Positions 1 through 11,721 of a DNA stretch of 64,000 bases are shown here, piece after piece. The notes below the pieces were generated by a model that saw only the letters and a program-made list of their open reading frames with translations, made no database searches and was not told where the DNA came from. The stretch lies in assembly GCF_004346225.1 (NCBI RefSeq), contig NZ_SMAJ01000007.1, positions 140,161 to 204,160 of the forward strand. The letters are read 5' to 3'. Position numbers and translations under genes: made by a program. The stretch comes from Paralcaligenes ureilyticus (lineage in GTDB: Bacteria > Pseudomonadota > Gammaproteobacteria > Burkholderiales > Burkholderiaceae_B). Each line of letters begins with the position of its first letter. The first letter of the stretch is position 1.

Positions 1-377
1 GAAAAGTACCCGTCGCCGTAAAACGTGTCAGTTGTTGAAAACGTTCATGTCGCTGCCTGGCTCGGCTCAGTGGCCGCATTCCTGTTACATGACTGAACGG
101 CATGCATGTATTGTCTTGATTATCAGGATTTTGCCACCCACAAGGGGTGGCGCTACAGGGTGGCGTTACATGATTCGCTGATTTGGCAGCCACAAGGGCT
201 GCCACTACAGACTTACGGGTATGTATTTGTAGCGGCACCCCTTGTGGGTGCCATTTATCACAAGGACACCAGACGCTACCCACGTAAGCCGCGGGGAGGC
301 ACGATGGGTGGAAGTGATAGAATTTCCCATTCGCCCGACATCGGCCTACCTTCACGATTTCATGTTGTAGACAATCT
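1..377. other. Region upstream of gyrA
   Basis: No convincing gene is visible. The 116-codon open frame starting at 106 runs through three REP hairpins and into gyrA in another frame, so I treat it as chance. The stretch holds three REP copies at 133-257 and then about 120 bp that must contain the gyrA promoter; I could not pick a clear -35/-10 pair there. The first 100 bases may be the tail or trailer of an upstream gene, which I do not recognise. Confidence 0.5.
133..257. repeat. REP cluster, three copies
   Basis: Three hairpin repeats. Copies at 133-156 (stem GCCACCC/GGGTGGC) and 184-209 (stem GGCAGCC/GGCTGCC) have the GTAG head on the minus strand; the copy at 229-257 (stem GGCACCC/GGGTGCC) has it on the plus strand. 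All keep the loop ACAAG or its complement. The last one ends in ATTTA, a poor terminator tail. Confidence 0.85.
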
Positions 378-3062
378 ATGGATTCCTTCGCCAAGGAGAC
401 CCTTCCAATTTCATTGGAAGAGGAAATGCGCCGCAGTTACCTCGATTACGCCATGAGCGTTATCGTGGGGCGCGCTTTACCAGACGTTCGCGATGGCCTC
501 AAACCCGTCCATCGGCGGGTGTTGTTCGCCATGCACGAGCTGAATAACGACTGGAACCGGGCTTACAAAAAATCAGCGCGTATCGTCGGTGACGTCATCG
601 GTAAATATCATCCGCATGGCGATTCGGCGGTTTATGACACGATTGTGCGCATGGCGCAGGATTTTTCGCTGCGTTACATGCTGGTCGACGGGCAGGGTAA
701 CTTCGGCTCGATCGACGGCGACAATCCGGCGGCCATGCGTTACACCGAAATCCGTCTGTCCAAGATTGCTCATGAGCTTTTGGCCGATATCGATCAGGAA
801 ACGGTCGATTTTGGCCCGAACTACGACGGCAGCGAACAGGAACCCCTGCTTTTGCCCTCGCGCCTGCCCAACTTGTTGGTCAATGGCAGCTCGGGAATTG
901 CGGTAGGGATGGCCACCAATATTCCGCCGCACAACTTGTCCGAGGTGATTGACGGCTGTCTGTATTGCCTGCGCAACCCGGAGTGCACCGTGGATGAGCT
1001 GATTGAGCTGATTCCGGCGCCGGACTTTCCTACCGGCGGCATTATCTATGGGATGTCGGGCGTGCGCGAAGGTTATCGCACGGGCCGGGGCCGGGTCATC
1101 ATGCGTGCCAAAACGCATTTCGAGGACATGGAAAAGGGTCACCGCCACGCCATTATCGTTGACGAGATTCCCTACCAGGTCAACAAGAAGTCGTTGCAGG
1201 AACGCATTGCCGAGCTGGTCAACGAAAAGAAAATCGAAGGCATCTCCGACATACGCGACGAATCCGATAAGGACGGCATGCGCCTCGTTATCGAACTCAA
1301 GCGCGGCGAAGTCCCCGAAGTGATCCTGAACAATCTGTATAAAAACACGCAGTTGCAGGATACGTTCGGCATGAACATGGTGGCCCTGGTCGATGGCCAG
1401 CCGCGTCTGCTTAATCTTAAGCAGATGGTCACCTATTTCCTGTCGCATCGCCGCGAAGTTGTCACGCGCCGTACGGTGCATCAGTTGCGCAAGGCTCGGG
1501 AGCGCGGCCACGTGCTCGAAGGCCTGGCGGTGGCTTTGGCCAATATCGACGACTTTATCGCTATCATCAAGGCGGCGCCCACGCCGCCGGTGGCGCGCCA
1601 GGACTTGGTCGCCCGCAGTTGGGACTCGTCGCTGGTGCGCGAAATGTTGTTGCGCGCCGACGACGGCAATACTCCCGGCGGCCATGCCGCCTATCGCCCC
1701 GAAAACCTGCCTGACGGATTTGGCCTGCAGGAAGACGGGCTGTATCGTTTGAGCGATACCCAGGCGCAGGAAATCCTGAATATGCGGCTGCAGCGCCTGA
1801 CGGGGCTGGAGCAGGACAAGATTGTCGGCGAATATAAAGAGGTGATGGCCACCATTGCCGACCTGCTCGATATTCTGGCGCGTCCCGAACGCATTACCAC
1901 CATTATCAGCGACGAACTGGTGGCGATAAAGGCCGAGTTTTCCACCAACGTGAAAGACGTCCGGCGCTCGCAGATTGAGCACAATGCGACCGAGCTCGAT
2001 ACCGAAGATCTGATTACCCCCATGGACATGGTGGTGACCCTATCGCAAAGCGGCTATATCAAGAGCCAGCCCTTGTCGGAGTACCGTGCGCAAAAACGCG
2101 GCGGGCGCGGCAAGCAGGCCACCGCCATGAAGGAAAACGATTGGGTCGACCAGCTGTTCATTGCGAACACGCACGATTTCCTCTTGTGCTTCTCGGATCG
2201 CGGCCGGGTGTATTGGCTCAAGGTGTGGGAAGTGCCGCAAGGTACGCGTGGTTCGCGCGGCCGGCCGATCGTCAACATGTTCCCGCTGATCGACGGCGAG
2301 AAAATCACGGTGGTGCTGGCGGTCAAGGAATTCAGCGACAACCGTTTCGTTTTCATGGCCACTTCGCGCGGGACGGTCAAAAAGACGCCGTTGTCGGATT
2401 TTTCCAATCCACGCAAGGCGGGGATTATTGCGGTCGCGCTCGATGAGGCCGATTTCCTGATTGGTGCCGATGTGACCGATGGGCAGCACGATGTGATGCT
2501 GTTCTCCGACTCGGGCAAGGCGGTGCGCTTCGACGAAAACGATGTACGACCCATGGGGCGCACGGCTCGCGGCGTGCGCGGCATGAGCCTCGAAGAGGGC
2601 CAGGCCGTCATTGCCATGCTGGTGGCCGGAGACGAAAGCCAGAGCGTGCTGACCGCAACTGAAAACGGTTTTGGCAAACGCACGTCCATCATTGAGTACA
2701 CGCGTCACGGCCGCGGTACCAAGGGGATGATTGCGATTCAAACCAGCGCTCGCAATGGTCGCGTTGTGGGCGCGGTGCTGGTGCGTCCCGATGATGAAAT
2801 CATGCTGATTACGACGGCTGGGGTGCTGGTGCGCACTCGGGTGTCGGAGATTCGCGAAATGGGTCGCGCCACGCAAGGTGTCACCCTGATCAATGTTGAT
2901 GAAAACAGTACTTTGTCGGGTGTGCGTCGCGTGGTCGAAAGCGATGCCGATGATGAGGAAGGCGACGAACACGAATCTGCCGTGGCGGACCAAGCCGGTC
3001 CGGTCAATGAAGGCCCGGCCGATGCGAGTGATGACAACGGCGACACGGAGGACAATGCTTGA
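378..3062 (+). CDS. gyrA: DNA gyrase subunit A
   Basis: Breakage-and-reunion subunit of the A2B2 type II topoisomerase that introduces negative supercoils. The 894-residue product starts with the usual N-terminus and has the catalytic tyrosine at Y122 within AMRYTE. The quinolone-resistance positions S83 and D87 (GDSAVYD) are the sensitive-type residues. The motif QKRGGRG near residue 575 is the GyrA box, which separates it from ParC. A six-bladed C-terminal wrapping domain follows, then an acidic tail rich in D and E, making it slightly longer than the E. coli protein (875). I see no strong Shine-Dalgarno before ATG 378, but the start matches the family. The stop overlaps the serC start (TGATG). 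Confidence 0.97.
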   Translation: MDSFAKETLPISLEEEMRRSYLDYAMSVIVGRALPDVRDGLKPVHRRVLFAMHELNNDWNRAYKKSARIVGDVIGKYHPHGDSAVYDTIVRMAQDFSLRYMLVDGQGNFGSIDGDNPAAMRYTEIRLSKIAHELLADIDQETVDFGPNYDGSEQEPLLLPSRLPNLLVNGSSGIAVGMATNIPPHNLSEVIDGCLYCLRNPECTVDELIELIPAPDFPTGGIIYGMSGVREGYRTGRGRVIMRAKTHFEDMEKGHRHAIIVDEIPYQVNKKSLQERIAELVNEKKIEGISDIRDESDKDGMRLVIELKRGEVPEVILNNLYKNTQLQDTFGMNMVALVDGQPRLLNLKQMVTYFLSHRREVVTRRTVHQLRKARERGHVLEGLAVALANIDDFIAIIKAAPTPPVARQDLVARSWDSSLVREMLLRADDGNTPGGHAAYRPENLPDGFGLQEDGLYRLSDTQAQEILNMRLQRLTGLEQDKIVGEYKEVMATIADLLDILARPERITTIISDELVAIKAEFSTNVKDVRRSQIEHNATELDTEDLITPMDMVVTLSQSGYIKSQPLSEYRAQKRGGRGKQATAMKENDWVDQLFIANTHDFLLCFSDRGRVYWLKVWEVPQGTRGSRGRPIVNMFPLIDGEKITVVLAVKEFSDNRFVFMATSRGTVKKTPLSDFSNPRKAGIIAVALDEADFLIGADVTDGQHDVMLFSDSGKAVRFDENDVRPMGRTARGVRGMSLEEGQAVIAMLVAGDESQSVLTATENGFGKRTSIIEYTRHGRGTKGMIAIQTSARNGRVVGAVLVRPDDEIMLITTAGVLVRTRVSEIREMGRATQGVTLINVDENSTLSGVRRVVESDADDEEGDEHESAVADQAGPVNEGPADASDDNGDTEDNA

Positions 3063-4189
3063 TGCGCCCCTGGAATTTTTCGGCAGGCCCGTCGGCCTTG
3101 CCGCTGGAAGTGCTGCAGCAAGCTGCGGCGGAAATGACTGATTGGCATGGTTGCGGCATGTCGGTCATGGAGATGAGCCATCGCGGCAAACAATTCATGC
3201 AAATTGCGCAAGAGGCGCAAGCCGATCTGCGCGAGCTGCTGGCGGTGCCCGACGATTATTCGGTGATGTTCATGCAAGGCGGCGCCACGGCTGAAAATGC
3301 CATTTTGCCGCTTAACCTGATGGGCCGTGGCGGGGCGCTTAAAGCCGATTACGTGTTGTCGGGAATCTGGTCGAACAAATCGCATAAAGAAGCACAGCGT
3401 TACGGCGATGCCGCGGTGGCGGCGTCCAGCGGCGCCGCGGCCGTGATTGACGGTGTGACGCAAGACCCCTGGACCTGGTTTCCGGAGCCCGAACAGTGGC
3501 GCATCCGTGCCGATGCCGCGTATCTGCATTTGTGCGGCAATGAAACCATAGGCGGGGTCGAGTTTGCCACCTGGCCCGATATGGCAACGCTGGGCGTGCC
3601 CAACGTGCCTCTGGTGGTGGACGCCTCGTCGCATTTCCTGTCGCGCCCCATCGACTTCTCCAAGGCGGCGCTGGTGTATGCCGGCGCTCAAAAAAATGCC
3701 GGACCGGCCGGCGTTACCATGGTTCTGGCACGGCGCGACCTGATCGGCCATGCCTTGCCTGCCTGTCCGTCGGCTTTCGATTATGCCAATGTGGACGGCG
3801 CCAATTCCATGTTCAATACCCCGCCGACTTATGCGATGTATATCGCCGGCCTGGTGTTCAAGTGGATAAAGCGCCAGGGCGGCGTTGCCGCGCTGGAAAA
3901 GGCCAATATTGCCAAATCCCAAGCCTTGTACGCCTATCTGGATGGTTCCGATTTTTATCTGGCGCGGGTCCATCCCAAGGTGCGCTCACGCATGAATGCG
4001 CCGTTCTTTCTGCGCGACGAATCGCTCAATGGCGAATTTCTGGCGCAGGCCGAAAGCGCCGGGCTCATGCAGTTGAAGGGGCACAAGAGCGTTGGAGGCA
4101 TGCGGGCTTCCATCTACAACGCCTTGCCCATGGAAGGCGTCCAGGCCCTGATTTCCTTTATGCAAGAGTTTGAGCGGCGCCATGGATGA
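3062..4189 (+). CDS. serC: Phosphoserine aminotransferase
   Basis: PLP enzyme converting 3-phosphohydroxypyruvate and glutamate to phosphoserine; it also acts in pyridoxal phosphate synthesis. The product is 375 residues, the usual length. The opening [14 protein letters not shown] is typical and the Schiff-base lysine is K211 in GAQKNAG. I chose ATG 3062, which overlaps the gyrA stop by one base; the TTG three bases upstream is an unlikely start. It overlaps pheA at its end, so gyrA-serC-pheA is probably co-transcribed, as in Bordetella relatives. Confidence 0.96.
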   Translation: MRPWNFSAGPSALPLEVLQQAAAEMTDWHGCGMSVMEMSHRGKQFMQIAQEAQADLRELLAVPDDYSVMFMQGGATAENAILPLNLMGRGGALKADYVLSGIWSNKSHKEAQRYGDAAVAASSGAAAVIDGVTQDPWTWFPEPEQWRIRADAAYLHLCGNETIGGVEFATWPDMATLGVPNVPLVVDASSHFLSRPIDFSKAALVYAGAQKNAGPAGVTMVLARRDLIGHALPACPSAFDYANVDGANSMFNTPPTYAMYIAGLVFKWIKRQGGVAALEKANIAKSQALYAYLDGSDFYLARVHPKVRSRMNAPFFLRDESLNGEFLAQAESAGLMQLKGHKSVGGMRASIYNALPMEGVQALISFMQEFERRHG

Positions 4190-5267
4190 CTCCCTGCTAG
4201 CCCGCTTGCGTCCGCTACGCGAGCGCATCGATGCGCTGGACGCGCAAATACTTGATCTGCTCAATCAGCGCGCTCGCACCGCGCTTGAGGTGGGCCAGGC
4301 TAAACAGGCCTTCGATGCGGACGGGCCGATCCTGAAGCCTGAACGTGAAGCCATGGTGATACGCCGTCTGCAAGAACTCAATAAAGGGCCGTTCACCGAT
4401 CAGGCCATCGATGCCGTCTGGAGCCAGATCATCTCTACCTGCCGCGGTCTGGAAAGCACCTTGACCGTGGCGTATTTGGGACCGCAGGGTTCGTTTTCCG
4501 AACAGGCGGCGCTGGAGCACTTCGGCCATGCGGTTCAGCGCTTGCGCTGTAATTCCTTTGATGAAGTGTTTCGCGCGGTCGAGGCGGGCCAGGCCGATGC
4601 CGGGATGGTGCCGGTTGAAAACTCCACCGAAGGAGCGGTGAATCGCACGCTCGATCTGCTGCTGAATTCCCCGCTCAAGGTCTTGGGGGAACGCTCGATC
4701 AAGATCCAGCACTGCCTGATGACCCAATCGGGCACCCTTGACGGCGTCAAGCGCGTCATGGCGCATCCCCAGGCGTTGGCGCAATGTCAGTCGTGGTTGA
4801 CCCAGAATCACCCGGAGCTCGCGCGCGATGCGGCCTCCAGCAATGCCGAGGCCGCGCGGGTGGCTGCCGAAGACCCAGCCGTGGCGGCTATTGCCGGAAC
4901 GGCGGCTGCCGAGGCGTGGAATCTGCAAGTGGTAGCTTCGGGGATTCAGGACGATCCGCAAAACCGCACTCGCTTTCTGGCCGTGGGCGCCATGGCCACG
5001 CAAGCCACCGGACACGACAAGACCAGCGTGATTCTGGCGGTGCCCAATCGCGCCGGTGCCGTATACGAAATGCTTGCGCCGCTGGCGGCTCATGGCGTGT
5101 CCATGACTCGGCTGGAGTCGCGGCCGGCCCGCACGGGGCAATGGGAATACTATTTTTATGTAGATCTGCTGGGGCATTACGACGACGCGCCGGTTGCGCA
5201 GGCGCTGGCCGAGCTCAAGAAACAGGTAGCGTTTTTTAAAGTGCTGGGTTCTTATCCGGCGCAGTAA
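4182..5267 (+). CDS. pheA: Chorismate mutase / prephenate dehydratase (P-protein)
   Basis: Bifunctional enzyme of phenylalanine synthesis: chorismate to prephenate to phenylpyruvate. The 361 residues hold an AroQ-type chorismate mutase helix bundle (about 1-90), the prephenate dehydratase domain (about 95-275, starting [15 protein letters not shown] and containing the catalytic NRTRFL) and a C-terminal ACT domain with the ESRP motif that normally binds phenylalanine for feedback inhibition. ATG 4182 overlaps the serC stop by eight bases; an in-frame TTG at 4170 is less likely. hisC follows after 12 bases. Confidence 0.96.
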   Translation: MDDSLLARLRPLRERIDALDAQILDLLNQRARTALEVGQAKQAFDADGPILKPEREAMVIRRLQELNKGPFTDQAIDAVWSQIISTCRGLESTLTVAYLGPQGSFSEQAALEHFGHAVQRLRCNSFDEVFRAVEAGQADAGMVPVENSTEGAVNRTLDLLLNSPLKVLGERSIKIQHCLMTQSGTLDGVKRVMAHPQALAQCQSWLTQNHPELARDAASSNAEAARVAAEDPAVAAIAGTAAAEAWNLQVVASGIQDDPQNRTRFLAVGAMATQATGHDKTSVILAVPNRAGAVYEMLAPLAAHGVSMTRLESRPARTGQWEYYFYVDLLGHYDDAPVAQALAELKKQVAFFKVLGSYPAQ

Positions 5268-5279
5268 GGATTTGCTTGC

Positions 5280-6419
5280 ATGACGACGAACGATCTTACC
5301 GGCCGCGCCGCGGGCGCTCAGGTTCCTGGCTATATTCTCGATATTGCGCCTTACCAGGCCGGCAAACCGATTGAAGAACTGGCCCGCGAATTCAAACTTG
5401 ATGCGGCGCAAATCGTGAAGCTGGCTTCCAACGAGAATCCGCTGGGCATGCCTGCGTCGGCGCGGCAGGCCATGCTTGCTGCGTGCGGCTCGCTTGCGCG
5501 CTATCCCGATCCTAACGGTTTTGACTTGAAGGCGGCGTTGGCCAGGCACTATCAAGTGCCGGCGGGCTGGCTTACCCTGGGCAATGGTTCGAACGATTTG
5601 CTGGAGCTGGCCTCGCTGGCGTTTTTGGCGCCCGGGTCGGCCTGTGTTTATGCCCAGCATGCGTTTACGGTGTACCGGCTGGCCACGCAGGCGCGCGGTG
5701 CGCGCCATGTTATGGTGCCCGCTCGCGACTATGGCCACGACCTGGACGCCATGTTTGCCGCCGTCGACGCCGATACTCGCCTGGTATTTATTGCGAATCC
5801 CAATAATCCGACCGGCACGTTTCTGCCCGCGGCCGCCATCGAGGCGTTCTTGACGCGGGTTCAGGGTCAATACGGTGAGCGCGTCACCGTTGTGCTGGAC
5901 GAAGCGTATAACGAATACCTCGATCCGCAATGGCGCTTTGACAGCTCGCGCTGGGTGCGGCAGTTTTCCAATCTGATTGTGACGCGTACGTTTTCCAAGG
6001 CCTACGGGTTGGCCGGTTTGCGAGTGGGCTTCGCCATGGCGCAGGAGCGGCTTACCGATTTGCTCAATCGCGTGCGCCAGCCCTTCAATGTGAATAGCCT
6101 GGCGCAAGCAGCCGCCACGGCGGCGCTTGAGGATAAGGCCTTTTTGCAGCAGGCTTACGAAGTCAATTGCGCCGGCAAGAAATTGCTCTATGAAGCGTTT
6201 GGCAGGCTGGATCTTCAGTACGTTCCCAGTTATGGCAATTTTGTACTGTTGCGCGTGGGCGATGCGGCGCGCATCCATCACGAACTGCTCAAGCGCGGCG
6301 TGATCGTGCGCCCCGTAACGGGCGACGGCTTGCCCGAGTGGTTGCGTGTATCGGTAGGCTTGCCCGCTGAAAATGCGCGTTTCATTGAAGCGCTTGCCGA
6401 CGTTCTCGCCGGACGATGA
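5280..6419 (+). CDS. hisC: Histidinol-phosphate / aromatic aminotransferase
   Basis: Class I/II PLP aminotransferase of the HisC family, 379 residues. The PLP lysine lies in TRTFSKAYGLAGLRVG, and the ASNENPLG substrate-loop motif is near residue 45. HisC catalyses glutamate-dependent amination of imidazole acetol phosphate. Its position between pheA and tyrA, and the absence of other his genes, suggests that this copy aminates phenylpyruvate or hydroxyphenylpyruvate or is dual-purpose; this is inference. ATG 5280 follows the pheA stop; the end overlaps the tyrA start as ATGA. Confidence 0.9.
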   Translation: MTTNDLTGRAAGAQVPGYILDIAPYQAGKPIEELAREFKLDAAQIVKLASNENPLGMPASARQAMLAACGSLARYPDPNGFDLKAALARHYQVPAGWLTLGNGSNDLLELASLAFLAPGSACVYAQHAFTVYRLATQARGARHVMVPARDYGHDLDAMFAAVDADTRLVFIANPNNPTGTFLPAAAIEAFLTRVQGQYGERVTVVLDEAYNEYLDPQWRFDSSRWVRQFSNLIVTRTFSKAYGLAGLRVGFAMAQERLTDLLNRVRQPFNVNSLAQAAATAALEDKAFLQQAYEVNCAGKKLLYEAFGRLDLQYVPSYGNFVLLRVGDAARIHHELLKRGVIVRPVTGDGLPEWLRVSVGLPAENARFIEALADVLAGR

Positions 6420-7318
6420 GTAGCGCGCGTGCGATGCCGGACTCGCCTGCGGTGGGCGTGCTGGCGGTTATCGGAGTCGGGCTCATAGGCGGCTCATTTG
6501 CGGCGGCACTGCGTAGCCGCGGCGCGGTGGGGCGCGTTCTGGGCGTTGGGCGCCACGCGCATACATTAGAGCGCGCGCGCCAGATGGGCCTGATCGATGA
6601 AGCTGTCAGCCTGCAAGAGGCGGCCGGACAGGCCGACCTGATCGTACTGGCTACGCCCGTGGGCGCCATGGGCCGGATTCTTGCACAGCTCAAGCCCCAT
6701 TTGCGCGACGAAACCTTGATCACGGATACCGGCAGCACCAAGGCAAGCGTGGTGGCTGCCGCCCGCGCCGCACTGGGCGAACGCATTGCTCAGTTCGTGC
6801 CTGCGCATCCGATCGCGGGAGCCGAGGCAACCGGCCCCGAAGCCGCCAATGCCGTGCTTTACCAGGGCCGCGTCGTTGTCCTGACTCCGCTGGCCGAAAA
6901 CACCGACGCTGCAAGGCAAAGGCTCACCGACTTGTGGGAGGGGTGCGGCGCGCGAGTCATGTGCATGACGCCCGAGGCGCACGATGTGGTGCTTGCGTCG
7001 GTCAGTCATGTGCCGCATTTTTTGGCCTCGGTTTTCATGGGTCAGGTTGCGGCGGCGGCCGATTCGGACAGGCGCCTGGGTCTGGCGGGCTCCGGGTTTC
7101 GCGACTTTACGCGGATTGCGGCAGGTTCGCCCGAGATGTGGCGCGATATTTTCCTGGCCAACCGGGCGGCCGTGTTGTCCGAGCTGCAGGAGGTCAAGGC
7201 GGCGTTGCTGCAGGCCGAGCAGGCGCTGCAAGAAGAGGATGGTCAAGGTCTGCACGATTTTCTGGAGCGCGCTGCGCTCGCGCGCCGCTTCTGGGGTGGC
7301 CGGAGCGGTTTGTCATGA
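6416..7318 (+). CDS. tyrA: Prephenate dehydrogenase
   Basis: NAD(P)-dependent oxidative decarboxylation of prephenate (or arogenate) in tyrosine synthesis. The 300-residue product has an N-terminal Rossmann motif [16 protein letters not shown], the family segment [11 protein letters not shown] near residue 130, and an all-alpha dimerisation domain. There is no fused chorismate mutase or ACT domain, so it is the short TyrA form. ATG 6416 overlaps the hisC stop and the end overlaps the aroA start, both as ATGA, giving tight coupling. Confidence 0.94.
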   Translation: MSSARAMPDSPAVGVLAVIGVGLIGGSFAAALRSRGAVGRVLGVGRHAHTLERARQMGLIDEAVSLQEAAGQADLIVLATPVGAMGRILAQLKPHLRDETLITDTGSTKASVVAAARAALGERIAQFVPAHPIAGAEATGPEAANAVLYQGRVVVLTPLAENTDAARQRLTDLWEGCGARVMCMTPEAHDVVLASVSHVPHFLASVFMGQVAAAADSDRRLGLAGSGFRDFTRIAAGSPEMWRDIFLANRAAVLSELQEVKAALLQAEQALQEEDGQGLHDFLERAALARRFWGGRSGLS

Positions 7319-8634
7319 CTGCTGCCGCCTTACGCCTGCCGAGCGCGCGCACGGCCCGCGGCGAGCTGATTTTGCCGGGCTCCAAAAGCATTTCGAACCG
7401 GGTCTTGCTGCTGGCGGCGTTGGCCCAAGGGGCGACCCGGCTCGAAGGCTTGCTGGATTCCGCCGACACTCGTGTAATGCTGGCAGCCTTGCGGCAATTG
7501 GGAGTTTCTATCGATAGCGTCGGCCCGACTCAGGTCGAAATACGTGGAGAGGCTCCTTTTGCCGTGCGCCAGGCGGCGCTGTTTTTGGGTAACGCGGGAA
7601 CGGCGTTTCGACCGTTGACGGCCGTGTTGGCGCTGATGGGGGGGGACTATCAGTTGTCGGGCGTGCCGCGTATGCACGAGCGTCCCATCGGCGACCTGGT
7701 CGACGCTCTGACGGCGCTGGGTGCCGACATACAGTATTTAGGCGAGCAGGGGTATCCGCCCCTGGCTATCCACGCGGGGGCAATCAAGGGCGGTGGCGCA
7801 ATTCGTGTCAAGGGATCGGTATCCAGCCAGTTTCTGACGGCCTTGCTGGTGGCGGCGCCTTTACTGGCAGGCGTGGCGCACAAGGCTGTGGCGATCGAGG
7901 TCGAGGGCGAGCTGATCTCGAAGCCGTATATCGCCATTACCTTGAACCTGATGGCACGTTTTGGCGTGGCGGTGCAGCGTGAAGGCTGGAAGCGATTCAC
8001 GATTCCAGCGGGCGCCTTTTACCGGTCGCCAGGAACGCTGGCGATCGAGGGCGACGCGTCCTCGGCGTCTTATTTCATGGCGCTGGGCGCCATTGGCGGT
8101 GGCCCGGTGCGCATCCAGGGTGTAGGTTCGCAGAGCATCCAGGGCGATATGGCGTTTGCCGATACGCTCGAGGAGATGGGGGCGGTCGTTACCTGCCATG
8201 CGACAGCCATTGAAGTCAGCGGCGTGCAGGTGGCGCGCGGCGAGCGGCTGCGCGCCTTCGACAGCGACTTCAACCTGATTCCCGACGCGGCCATGACGGC
8301 GGCAGCGCTGGCGCTGTATGCCGACGGACCGTGCACCTTGCGCAATATCGGCAGCTGGCGCGTGAAGGAAACCGATCGCATACACGCCATGCATATCGAG
8401 CTGGCCAAATTGGGGGCTCGGGTCGAGTCGGGTCCGGACTGGATTCGGGTTCATCCGGTCGCAAAGGACCAGTGGCGGGCGGCCAGTATTGCGACCTATG
8501 ACGATCACCGCATGGCCATGTGCTTTTCGCTGGCGGCTTTCAGTCCTGTGCCGGTGACGATTCTGGATCCGGAATGCGTCGGCAAAACCTTCCCGGATTA
8601 TTTTGCCGTGTTTCGCCGCCTGGTGCAGAGTTGA
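7315..8634 (+). CDS. aroA: 3-phosphoshikimate 1-carboxyvinyltransferase (EPSP synthase)
   Basis: Shikimate-pathway enzyme joining shikimate 3-phosphate and phosphoenolpyruvate to EPSP. The product is 439 residues. [19 protein letters not shown] at the N-terminus and [10 protein letters not shown] near residue 95 are the phosphate/PEP-binding motifs, and the gly/pro positions are of the ordinary class I type. The open frame extends far upstream, but that part is a shadow of tyrA; ATG 7315 overlaps the tyrA stop as ATGA and begins the conserved sequence. A REP pair follows the gene and probably ends the operon or separates it from cmk. Confidence 0.96.
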   Translation: MTAAALRLPSARTARGELILPGSKSISNRVLLLAALAQGATRLEGLLDSADTRVMLAALRQLGVSIDSVGPTQVEIRGEAPFAVRQAALFLGNAGTAFRPLTAVLALMGGDYQLSGVPRMHERPIGDLVDALTALGADIQYLGEQGYPPLAIHAGAIKGGGAIRVKGSVSSQFLTALLVAAPLLAGVAHKAVAIEVEGELISKPYIAITLNLMARFGVAVQREGWKRFTIPAGAFYRSPGTLAIEGDASSASYFMALGAIGGGPVRIQGVGSQSIQGDMAFADTLEEMGAVVTCHATAIEVSGVQVARGERLRAFDSDFNLIPDAAMTAAALALYADGPCTLRNIGSWRVKETDRIHAMHIELAKLGARVESGPDWIRVHPVAKDQWRAASIATYDDHRMAMCFSLAAFSPVPVTILDPECVGKTFPDYFAVFRRLVQS

Positions 8635-8669
8635 AGGGGGAGTGTGGGAGATGTTGGATATTGCGTGAG

Positions 8670-8782
8670 ATGGCAGCCACAAGGGCTGCCGCTACAAAAA
8701 CGTGCCTGTCGTTCATGTAGCGGCAGCCCTTGTGGCTGCCATTTTTGAATTATGTACTGCCACCCCTTGTGGCGGCCATTTG
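8670..8782. repeat. REP head-to-head pair plus a third copy
   Basis: Copies at 8670-8697 (minus orientation) and 8716-8746 (plus) share the stem GGCAGCC/GGCTGCC and are inverted relative to each other, so the whole 75 bp can fold as one structure. A weaker copy at 8753-8782 has mismatches (TGTACTGCC, GGCGGCC). The plus copy ends in ATTTTT and could act as an intrinsic terminator after aroA. Confidence 0.85.
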
Positions 8783-8839
8783 CAACCGATGATCTCTGCC
8801 GTATTAAGGTGTTAAAAAGATGTTTATCAAAAACAATGC

Positions 8840-9526
8840 ATGCACGAAGCGGGCATGAATAACGCTGATTCTTCAATGATTCCGGTAATTACCATAGATG
8901 GCCCGACGGCGTCGGGGAAGGGCACTATTGCGCATCGAGTGGGGCAGGCGTTGGGTTGGTCGGTGCTCGATAGCGGCGCTTTGTACCGCCTGACGGCGCT
9001 CGCGGTGCGTGATGGCGGCATTGATCCGGCGGATGAATTGGCCGTGGCGAGCATCGCCGGCCGGCTTGACGTGTGTTTTGACGGTGGGCGGATATGGCTG
9101 GCCGGGCGCGATGTGGCGGCGCAGATACGCGAAGAGCCGATCGGCAATCTGGCCTCGCAGGTGGCGGCCTACGGCCCGGTGCGACAGGCTTTGCTTGCGC
9201 GCCAGCGGGCCTTTCGCCGGGCGCCCGGGCTGGTGGCTGATGGACGCGATATGGGCACGGTCGTCTTTCCGGACGCCCCTTTGAAGATTTTTTTGGTGGC
9301 CAGTGTCCAGGCACGGGCTGAGAGACGCTGTAAGCAGTTGAAGGAAAAGGGATTTTCTGCTAATCTAGCAGGCCTTTTACAGGATATGCGTGCGCGCGAC
9401 GAGCGCGATCGCAGTCGTATCCACGCACCGCTTTCTGCGGCGCCTGGCGCTAAAACGATCGATTCATCGAATTTGACCATCGATGCAACGGTTGATGCAG
9501 TACTTGATTACTGGTCTCGTTTATAG
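8840..9526 (+). CDS. cmk: Cytidylate kinase
   Basis: Phosphorylates CMP and dCMP with ATP. The 228-residue reading has the P-loop [14 protein letters not shown] near residue 17, the CMP-binding segment VLDSGALYR, the [13 protein letters not shown] motif near residue 134, and the lid arginines of the RDERDRSR segment. In-frame ATGs at 8840, 8855 and 8876 are all possible; none has a strong ribosome site, and 8855 or 8876 would bring the N-terminus closer to the family norm. It sits directly before rpsA, the classic arrangement. Confidence 0.94.
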   Translation: MHEAGMNNADSSMIPVITIDGPTASGKGTIAHRVGQALGWSVLDSGALYRLTALAVRDGGIDPADELAVASIAGRLDVCFDGGRIWLAGRDVAAQIREEPIGNLASQVAAYGPVRQALLARQRAFRRAPGLVADGRDMGTVVFPDAPLKIFLVASVQARAERRCKQLKEKGFSANLAGLLQDMRARDERDRSRIHAPLSAAPGAKTIDSSNLTIDATVDAVLDYWSRL

Positions 9527-9646
9527 GTCTTCGGCCCGGAATCCAAAAGGTTTCCAGGCTTGGGGTTTCTTTCCACTCCACTGGGGCTGCGGTTTTGCCT
9601 TGGTGTGTATATTTAACGGCCATCCTGGCCCCATGGATTTAACTTA

Positions 9647-11362
9647 ATGTCTTCCATTGCAACTACTGCCGCCAGCGGCGGCGAGAACTTTGCCGATTTA
9701 TTTGCCGAAAGCATCAAAAACCAGGATATGAAGTCTGGTGAAGTCATTTCTGCAGAAGTCGTGCGTATCGACCATAACTTTGTCGTGGTCAATGCCGGCT
9801 TGAAATCCGAGGCACTGATTCCTCTTGAAGAATTCCTGAACGATCAGGGCGAAATTGAAGTTCAGCCCGGCGATTTCGTCTCTGTCGCCATTGATTCGCT
9901 CGAAAACGGTTACGGCGACACAATCCTGTCGCGCGATCGCGCAAAACGCCTGTCGGCCTGGCTGCAGCTTGAAAAAGCGCTCGAGTCCGGCGAAATGGTG
10001 ACCGGCACGATTACCGGCAAAGTCAAGGGCGGCCTGACCGTCATGACCAACGGCATTCGCGCTTTCCTGCCCGGCTCGCTGGTCGATCTGCGCCCGGTCA
10101 AGGACACCACGCCCTACGAGGGCAAAACCATGGAGTTCAAGGTCATCAAGCTCGATCGCAAGCGCAACAACGTTGTGCTGTCGCGTCGCTCGGTACTTGA
10201 AGCCAGCATGGGCGAAGAGCGTCAGAAGCTGCTCGAAACGCTGCGTGAAGGCGCCGTGGTCAAGGGCGTCGTTAAAAACATCACCGATTACGGTGCGTTC
10301 GTCGACCTGGGCGGTATCGATGGTCTGCTGCACATTACCGACATGGCGTGGCGCCGCGTGCGTCATCCTTCCGAAGTGCTCCAGGTGGGCCAGGAAGTCG
10401 AAGCCAAAGTGCTCAAGTTCGACCAGGAAAAAAGCCGCGTGTCGCTGGGCGTCAAGCAGTTGGGCGAAGACCCGTGGGTCGGTCTGGCGCGTCGCTACCC
10501 GCAAGGCACCCGTTTGTTCGGTAAGGTCACCAACCTGACCGACTACGGTTCGTTCGTTGAAGTCGAAGCCGGCATTGAAGGCCTGGTGCACGTTTCCGAA
10601 ATGGATTGGACCAACAAAAACGTTGATCCCCGCAAGGTTGTCACGCTGGGCGAAGAAGTCGAAGTCATGGTCTTGGAAATCGACGAAGACCGCCGCCGTA
10701 TTTCGCTGGGCATGAAGCAGTGCCGCGCCAATCCGTGGGAAGACTTCTCCATCAACTTCAAGCGCGGCGACAAGGTTCGCGGCGCGATCAAGTCGATCAC
10801 CGATTTCGGTGTGTTTGTCGGCCTGCCGGGCGGCATCGATGGGCTGGTTCACTTGTCCGATCTGTCCTGGACTGAAACCGGTGAAGAGGCCGTACGCAAC
10901 TTCAAGAAGGGCGACGAGCTCGATGCCGTGGTTCTGGGCATCGATACCGATAAAGAGCGGATTTCGCTTGGCATCAAGCAGCTTGAGGGTGATCCCTTCA
11001 ACAACTTCGTTGCCACCTACGATAAAGGCGCCGTGGTTCCTGGCGTCATCAAATCGGTCGAAGCCAAGGGTGCCGTTGTGACCTTGTCGCTGGACGTTGA
11101 AGGCTACTTGCGCGCTTCCGAAATCTCGGCTGGCCGCGTCGAAGATGCCACCACGGCTCTGAAGGCCGGTGAAAATGTCGAAGCCATGATTGTCAATATC
11201 GATCGCAAGGCGCGCTCGATTCAATTGTCGATCAAGGCGCGCGATAACGCCGAAACCGCCGACACTATCCAGCGCATGTCTGACGCCAGTGCTTCATCGG
11301 GCACCACCAATCTGGGTGCTCTGTTGAAGGCCAAGCTGGATCAACAACGCGACGACGGTTAA
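9647..11362 (+). CDS. rpsA: 30S ribosomal protein S1
   Basis: Six S1/OB-fold repeats that recruit mRNA to the 30S subunit. The 571-residue length is normal. Repeats start near residues 33, 118, 203, 288, 375 and 462, recognisable by phrases such as [40 protein letters not shown] and [19 protein letters not shown]. Codon use is strongly biased to C-ending codons, as expected for a highly expressed gene. The 120-bp leader between cmk and rpsA probably carries its own promoter and may include the autoregulatory site known for S1; I cannot define it by eye. Confidence 0.97.
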   Translation: MSSIATTAASGGENFADLFAESIKNQDMKSGEVISAEVVRIDHNFVVVNAGLKSEALIPLEEFLNDQGEIEVQPGDFVSVAIDSLENGYGDTILSRDRAKRLSAWLQLEKALESGEMVTGTITGKVKGGLTVMTNGIRAFLPGSLVDLRPVKDTTPYEGKTMEFKVIKLDRKRNNVVLSRRSVLEASMGEERQKLLETLREGAVVKGVVKNITDYGAFVDLGGIDGLLHITDMAWRRVRHPSEVLQVGQEVEAKVLKFDQEKSRVSLGVKQLGEDPWVGLARRYPQGTRLFGKVTNLTDYGSFVEVEAGIEGLVHVSEMDWTNKNVDPRKVVTLGEEVEVMVLEIDEDRRRISLGMKQCRANPWEDFSINFKRGDKVRGAIKSITDFGVFVGLPGGIDGLVHLSDLSWTETGEEAVRNFKKGDELDAVVLGIDTDKERISLGIKQLEGDPFNNFVATYDKGAVVPGVIKSVEAKGAVVTLSLDVEGYLRASEISAGRVEDATTALKAGENVEAMIVNIDRKARSIQLSIKARDNAETADTIQRMSDASASSGTTNLGALLKAKLDQQRDDG

Positions 11363-11367
11363 TCGGT

Positions 11368-11721
11368 GTGACTAAGTCCGAATTGATCGCGATACTCGCA
11401 AGCCGCTATCCGCAATTGGCGGCGCGCGATACCGATTACGCCGTCAAGACGGTGCTCGATGCGATGACCCAGGCTTTGGCCAACGGTCAGCGCATCGAGA
11501 TCCGCGGCTTTGGCAGCTTTTCGCTATCGGAGCGTTCACCACGAGTAGGGCGTAATCCCAAATCTGGCGAGAAAGTGCTGGTGCCTGGCAAGCAGGTGCC
11601 TCATTTCAAAGCGGGTAAAGAGTTGCGCGAGCGGGTCGATTCCGCCTTTGAAGAAGAGACCAAGTCTGCCGAGCCTGGCTTTAACCTGACGCAGTTCGAC
11701 GCAAGTTTGATGCAAGGGTAG
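11368..11721 (+). CDS. ihfB: Integration host factor subunit beta
   Basis: DNA-bending protein of the HU/IHF family, the partner of IhfA. The 117 residues start at GTG 11368, five bases after the rpsA stop. The family signature is [20 protein letters not shown], followed by [26 protein letters not shown], with the proline of the DNA-intercalating arm. It is about 20 residues longer than E. coli IhfB because of an acidic tail. The rpsA-ihfB-lapA-lapB order is the common one. A REP copy begins eight bases after the stop. Confidence 0.96.
   Translation: MTKSELIAILASRYPQLAARDTDYAVKTVLDAMTQALANGQRIEIRGFGSFSLSERSPRVGRNPKSGEKVLVPGKQVPHFKAGKELRERVDSAFEEETKSAEPGFNLTQFDASLMQG

Noticed and set aside
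106..456. 116-codon ORF upstream of and into gyrA
   Set aside because: Encodes the three REP hairpins and then reads gyrA out of frame; no ribosome site and no family resemblance.
573..1982. 469-codon minus-strand ORF opposite gyrA
   Set aside because: Antisense shadow in a high-GC gene; His/Gln-rich composition without motifs. The same reasoning removes the long antisense frames at 2040-2993, 4215-6281 and 9698-11224.
6934..7314. N-terminal extension of aroA in the same frame
   Set aside because: Lies entirely within tyrA in another frame; the ATGA overlap at 7315 gives the normal EPSP synthase start.
9619..9631. GGCCA-TCC-TGGCC hairpin in the rpsA leader as an S1 autoregulatory structure
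   Set aside because: Short and common by chance in such GC-rich sequence; no comparison available to support it.
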